From: Calditrichia bacterium
GTDB lineage: Bacteria > Calditrichota > Calditrichia > RBG-13-44-9 > J075
NCBI GenBank assembly: GCA_028284905.1
Contig: JANQQU010000090.1
Location: forward strand, 1 to 64,000
Direction of reading: 5' to 3'
DNA length: 64,000 bases
This document shows, in pieces, positions 60,460-64,000 of this stretch. The notes under the pieces are model-generated. The model worked only from the letters and a program-made list of their open reading frames with translations. It did not search any database and had not been told where the DNA came from. How positions within the stretch are numbered: position 1 is the first letter of the stretch; each line of letters opens with the position of its first letter. Position numbers and translations under genes: made by a program.

Positions 60460-61509
60460 ATGAACAAACGAACATTACTGATACTTCGAATATTAATGCC
60501 GACTGTAGCAATCATCTGCACCGTGATTTTTGTCCCATGGGTTTTAGTCAGCGCATGGTTAGCACCGCTGCCTGATACGGTGCAGCAACAAGTCGATGAT
60601 GCCATTGGATATGGGCTGGATGGTGTCATCGTTTATGTCGATCAGGCTGGCAAGGCACCCGCTTTTTACTCCGCTGGTTGGAAAAATCGGGAAAATCAAA
60701 TCCCGGCCGATCCCAACGCATTTTTCAAGATTGCCAGTATTAGCAAACTGTACGTCGCTGTTGCTGCCAGCAAATTGGTGAGCAATCAACAATTATCGCT
60801 GGATGGCACACTCGCAGAGTATTTGCCGGCGCTTGTAGGGAAAATTGAAAATGCTGATAGAATTACTTTAAGATTGATGCTACAGCATCGCAGTGGCATA
60901 CCTAATTACTCCGACGCACCGGATTTTCCCTGGGGGAATCCGCCGAAAGAGAATAGAATAGCGCTTGAGTTTATCCTGGATAAACCTGCTGATTTTGAAC
61001 CGGATCAGGAATATAGTTATTCAAATACGAATTATTTGTTGATCGGCGAAATTTTAGATAAAACCCTGGGATATAGCCATCATCAATATATCAAGGACGA
61101 AATCCTGCAGCCGCTTGGGCTGAACAATACATTCAGCTTGCTGAGTGAAGTAAATTTAGACGATGTTACGAGCGGGTATTTCGTCGGGTATGAGCCCGAC
61201 ATAAAATATAATGATTTTATAGGCCCGGGCGGTTCAATGGTTGCGACAGCAGAGGATGTCGGTATATTCCTGCGGGCATTAAACGATGGCTCATTGCTAA
61301 ATAAAGATGAACAGGCCATCTATGCCTCTGTATACGAGTATGAACACACCGGTTTGTTGCCCGGCTACCAGAGCTTTGCGAAATACTACCAAGATATCGA
61401 CACGGTTGTCATTCAGTTTGTGAATACCAGTGGCGGCGTTACCTGGAATTTATCGGAGATTATATATAATCGGATTGCTAAGATACTGCGTAACCAGAAA
61501 AGCGTATAG
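60460..61509 (+). CDS. Membrane-anchored beta-lactamase-family serine hydrolase
   Basis: A 349-residue protein with an N-terminal hydrophobic segment (about 8-33) that anchors or exports it. Active-site motifs: Ser93-Ile-Ser-Lys96, Tyr-Ser-Asn in EYSYSNTNY, and HTG near the C-terminus. The fourth serine hydrolase of this fold in the window and the shortest; lacks a C-terminal extra domain. The start is the first ATG; no strong ribosome-binding site. Substrate unknown. Confidence 0.88.
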   Translation: MNKRTLLILRILMPTVAIICTVIFVPWVLVSAWLAPLPDTVQQQVDDAIGYGLDGVIVYVDQAGKAPAFYSAGWKNRENQIPADPNAFFKIASISKLYVAVAASKLVSNQQLSLDGTLAEYLPALVGKIENADRITLRLMLQHRSGIPNYSDAPDFPWGNPPKENRIALEFILDKPADFEPDQEYSYSNTNYLLIGEILDKTLGYSHHQYIKDEILQPLGLNNTFSLLSEVNLDDVTSGYFVGYEPDIKYNDFIGPGGSMVATAEDVGIFLRALNDGSLLNKDEQAIYASVYEYEHTGLLPGYQSFAKYYQDIDTVVIQFVNTSGGVTWNLSEIIYNRIAKILRNQKSV

Positions 61510-61567
61510 CATTTTAAAATGAGAGAAAATTTCATCAACCAAGAAAAAAATTGCACTAGCAGGTTAA

Positions 61568-62956
61568 ATGGCGAATAGAGAAGACCATCATCAAAGTGAA
61601 GCGGGGAACTGGGTTCAAAAGCTGCATACAAGAAGCTGGGAAATGGAGCTGCTGATTGTTGGTTTTGCATTGCTTGTATTGCTGGAAGTGCCGGACTATT
61701 TAAACACCCAAATTAATTTCTGGGCGAGTCAATCTTCCAGCCAATTGGTGAAAAGTATCATCCCCCTGGCATTTATGCTTGTGATTGGCACGAATATAAT
61801 GAAGTTCAATCTGATCATTCATCTTCTGCTGCGCGGATACTGGATTGGCATTATCGGTTTGAATTCTGTATACCCGGGAGGGATTGATTTTGAACGGCTG
61901 CCCTTTGCACCGAAGTTCAAGGATTATCTGATCCGGAAGGTGCAAAATCTGGAAGAAGCTGCGCTTTCAATTGATCGAATCTGCAGCGGTATTTTTGCCT
62001 TTACCTTTTTGCTAATCTTCATGTTTATTTCCATCGGACTATTTTTTGTCGTATATGCGATGATTCTCTTGTTATTTTTTCTGGTTGCTTTCTGGTTGCC
62101 AATAGAAAATGAAAGTTCATTTTTGGCCGGGGCCATGCTGCTGATTAGTGTGCCCTACCTGGTTGCCGGTGTGCTAATGGCAATTAATTTTTTGAGTTTA
62201 GGCGGGCTAAAAAAAATAAAGATAAAATGGTTCTCTACCCTGTTCTTCTACATTTCCCGCTTCTTTCGGCTGGTTACTTTTTCATTTTTATATGAATCGA
62301 TCTATTACACGCTGATTAGCAATGTTTCCAAAAGAGTGATCGGGGTTATCTTATTAAGCTATGTGATTGCGATTAGCGCATACTTGATGGTGAATTATAA
62401 TGAGGATATCTTTAATCCGAAAAAGAATGTCAATTCGGCACTAAAAATCTCTGCCGAATATTATGAAAACAAACATAAAGATATAACTGTGGTGAAAGTG
62501 CCGACGATCCAGTCGGACGTCATCCGCGATAAACATATTGCCCTTTTTATTCCCTACGATGTTGAAGATACTGACAGTCTGCTCAGCAAATATCCGGAGA
62601 TCAAGCCATTCCGGAAGCGCGGTTTTTCACAAAGCTTTAGTTTGACCTTCGGCACCTCGGATACTACCAATGTCACTTTTGGCCCCGGGGGAAAAACAAG
62701 CGCTGCCGACATTGAAAAAACGCTATCCTGCCTCACGGATTTTTATATCGTTACCATCAACGATTCTGTTTATAGCGATTTGAAATTCTTTTTTTATGAG
62801 CATCCCAACCGCCAGGAACCGGGCATCTTTGCTTACATTTCCACAGAAAAATTAAAGAATGGGAATAACCTTTTGACAATCCGGAAGAATTTAAAATACC
62901 GAACGGAGAAAGTGGGAAGAAAGAATACCCATTATATACCCTTCTGGCTGGAGTAA
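61568..62956 (+). CDS. Hypothetical polytopic membrane protein, 462 aa
   Basis: Unrecognised. About seven transmembrane segments lie in residues 25-285 with a soluble, mixed alpha/beta domain of about 170 residues at the C-terminus (NPKKNVNSALKISAEYYENKHKD, KNGNNLLTIRKNLKYR, FWLE). The N-terminal part HTRSWEMELLIVGFALLVLLEVPDYL is conserved-looking. The gene starts 58 bp after the serine hydrolase and is followed by an APC permease about 70 bp downstream; co-transcription is likely. No ribosome-binding site of note. Confidence 0.8.
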   Translation: MANREDHHQSEAGNWVQKLHTRSWEMELLIVGFALLVLLEVPDYLNTQINFWASQSSSQLVKSIIPLAFMLVIGTNIMKFNLIIHLLLRGYWIGIIGLNSVYPGGIDFERLPFAPKFKDYLIRKVQNLEEAALSIDRICSGIFAFTFLLIFMFISIGLFFVVYAMILLLFFLVAFWLPIENESSFLAGAMLLISVPYLVAGVLMAINFLSLGGLKKIKIKWFSTLFFYISRFFRLVTFSFLYESIYYTLISNVSKRVIGVILLSYVIAISAYLMVNYNEDIFNPKKNVNSALKISAEYYENKHKDITVVKVPTIQSDVIRDKHIALFIPYDVEDTDSLLSKYPEIKPFRKRGFSQSFSLTFGTSDTTNVTFGPGGKTSAADIEKTLSCLTDFYIVTINDSVYSDLKFFFYEHPNRQEPGIFAYISTEKLKNGNNLLTIRKNLKYRTEKVGRKNTHYIPFWLE

Positions 62957-63029
62957 GCGGGTTTAAAGATTGCTATAAGAAAGCGTCGCAGCCAATTGTC
63001 AGCAATTGAAGAAGATGGAGCAACGATAG

Positions 63030-64000
63030 ATGCAGGAAAAGAATGTAAATAGAACTGAACCACAGCTTCATCGCGCGCTCAATATCAAAGATTTGGTGTT
63101 GCTGAATATATCATGCATTATTGGCCTATCGGGTTTGGCCCAGGCAGCGCAATTTGGGTTTGCCAGTTTATCACTCTTTTTTCTTGCCATCTTTACATTT
63201 TTGATACCCAGCGGCTTAATTGTTACCGAACTCAACGCCAGGATGCCGGAGGAAGGCGGATTTTACCTCTGGACGCGGGAAGCATTCGGCGATCTGCATG
63301 GTTACCTTGCCGCCTGGAGCTATTGGCTGAGCACCATTGTCTGGCTCCCGACCGTGCTAATGCTTGTGTCAATCTCCTGCCTTTACATTTTTGGGGACAA
63401 GTTTCTCGGGCTGGCGGATAGTCCTTCTTACAATATTCTCTTATGCCTGGGAATCGTTTGGCTGGTTACATTTCTGAACATTGTCGGAATGGAGCGGGCA
63501 AAATGGGTGCAGAATATTGGCGGTATCGCTATCTGGCTCTGTATTGGGATGCTCATCGCTGTCGGGATCGTCTTCATCTCAAATAATGCCAGCGGGCACC
63601 AGTTCAGCCCCAATCTGCTGATACCGGATGTCACCGATTTTTCCATACTCCCTTACTTTGCTGTTATTGCGCTCAATTTTGGCGGACTGGAGCTGGCCCC
63701 GGTAATGGCGGGAGAAATTATCAATCCGAAAAAGAATATTCCCCGCGCCATTGTTATTTCATCGATTGCTGTTAGCTTAATCTACATGGCAGGCACCCTG
63801 ATGTTGATCCTTATCAGCCCGGAAGGTGAAATTGGTATTATTGAGGGCGTCGCACAAGCGTTCCACCAGGTTGGCATCGCATTGGAAATACCGGAAATTG
63901 GCGCGATTGGCGCTATTTTAGTTGCAATTAGCACTCTCGGGCTTCTGGGAGGTTGGATGACCGGCAATGCGCGAATGCCATATGTCGTTGGCCTCGATCA
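63030..64000 (+). CDS. APC family amino-acid permease, partial (truncated by window end)
   Basis: The N-terminal 323 residues of a polytopic transporter. GGAG is 9 bases before the ATG. Family features: VLLNISCIIGLSGLAQAAQFGFASL in the first helix, ELNARMPEEGGFYLWTREAFGDLHGYLAAW (the conserved PEEGG block), and APVMAGEIINPKKNIPRAI. The amino acid or amine transported cannot be told. The reading frame runs off the end of the window. Confidence 0.9.
   Translation, partial: MQEKNVNRTEPQLHRALNIKDLVLLNISCIIGLSGLAQAAQFGFASLSLFFLAIFTFLIPSGLIVTELNARMPEEGGFYLWTREAFGDLHGYLAAWSYWLSTIVWLPTVLMLVSISCLYIFGDKFLGLADSPSYNILLCLGIVWLVTFLNIVGMERAKWVQNIGGIAIWLCIGMLIAVGIVFISNNASGHQFSPNLLIPDVTDFSILPYFAVIALNFGGLELAPVMAGEIINPKKNIPRAIVISSIAVSLIYMAGTLMLILISPEGEIGIIEGVAQAFHQVGIALEIPEIGAIGAILVAISTLGLLGGWMTGNARMPYVVGLD

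Noticed and set aside
1..64000. CRISPR arrays, tRNA, rRNA or IS elements
   Set aside because: No regularly spaced short repeats, no cloverleaf-forming conserved tRNA sequence and no transposase or integrase gene could be recognised by reading; a dedicated search was not possible.

Overview
The window looks like a chromosome fragment of a Gram-negative bacterium of the FCB group outside Bacteroidetes proper, in the broad neighbourhood of Calditrichota, Ignavibacteriota or candidate KSB1. The main clue is the C-terminal sorting/FlgD-like tail with the PNPFNP signature on three unrelated secreted proteins (4206-5702, 14277-16496, 25271-26764). Many other proteins carry lipoprotein or Sec signals, and a DUF6090 protein fits the same group. 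This placement is inferred from protein signatures only. I see no rRNA, tRNA, CRISPR array, transposase or integrase.

Layout. (1) 0-3.3 kb, minus strand: an orphan protein, a class 3 lipase, a small charged protein and a coiled-coil lipoprotein. (2) 4.2-10.3 kb, plus strand: a secreted di-haem peroxidase, a cluster of REP-like palindromes, a GNAT-like protein, an M3 peptidase and a HupE/UreJ-like membrane protein. (3) 10.4-26.8 kb: unrelated plus-strand genes (S9 peptidase, CrtO-like protein, propeller protein, ketopantoate reductase-like protein, DUF1295, saccharopine dehydrogenase-like protein, DUF3604, Na+/solute symporter, SRPBCC, serine hydrolase), set apart by a family of roughly 120-138 bp direct repeats. 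Most of these end in a GTTAG-type heptamer, like the attC sites of integron cassettes. (4) 26.8-38.5 kb: two AraC-regulator neighbourhoods with paralogous Cys-nucleophile alpha/beta hydrolases, SnoaL-like proteins, two serine hydrolases, an aldo/keto reductase and an SDR. (5) 38.6-41.6 kb, minus strand: three tandem phage-tail-collar (MdpB-like) proteins and a CNNM/CorC-type transporter. (6) 42-55 kb: a CocE-type hydrolase that apparently starts at ATT, one more copy of the repeat, a condensation-type acyltransferase, a DUF6090 protein, an alpha/alpha-toroid protein, a cytochrome P450, an alpha/beta hydrolase lipoprotein, DUF1428, DUF4437, and an FG-GAP plus PQQ-propeller pair. (7) 55-64 kb: a haem-biosynthesis operon (hemG-hemH) with an S66 peptidase, a GNAT, an AlkD-like protein, another serine hydrolase, an orphan membrane protein and a truncated APC permease.

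The most unusual feature is the repeat array in regions 3-6. It separates single genes or short gene groups that are all on one strand and differ in base composition, as in a sedentary chromosomal integron, but no integrase is visible and some segments are very large. The repeat family is seen directly in the sequence; the integron reading is inference. Promoter assignment was not attempted in detail because the sigma-factor consensus of this lineage is uncertain.
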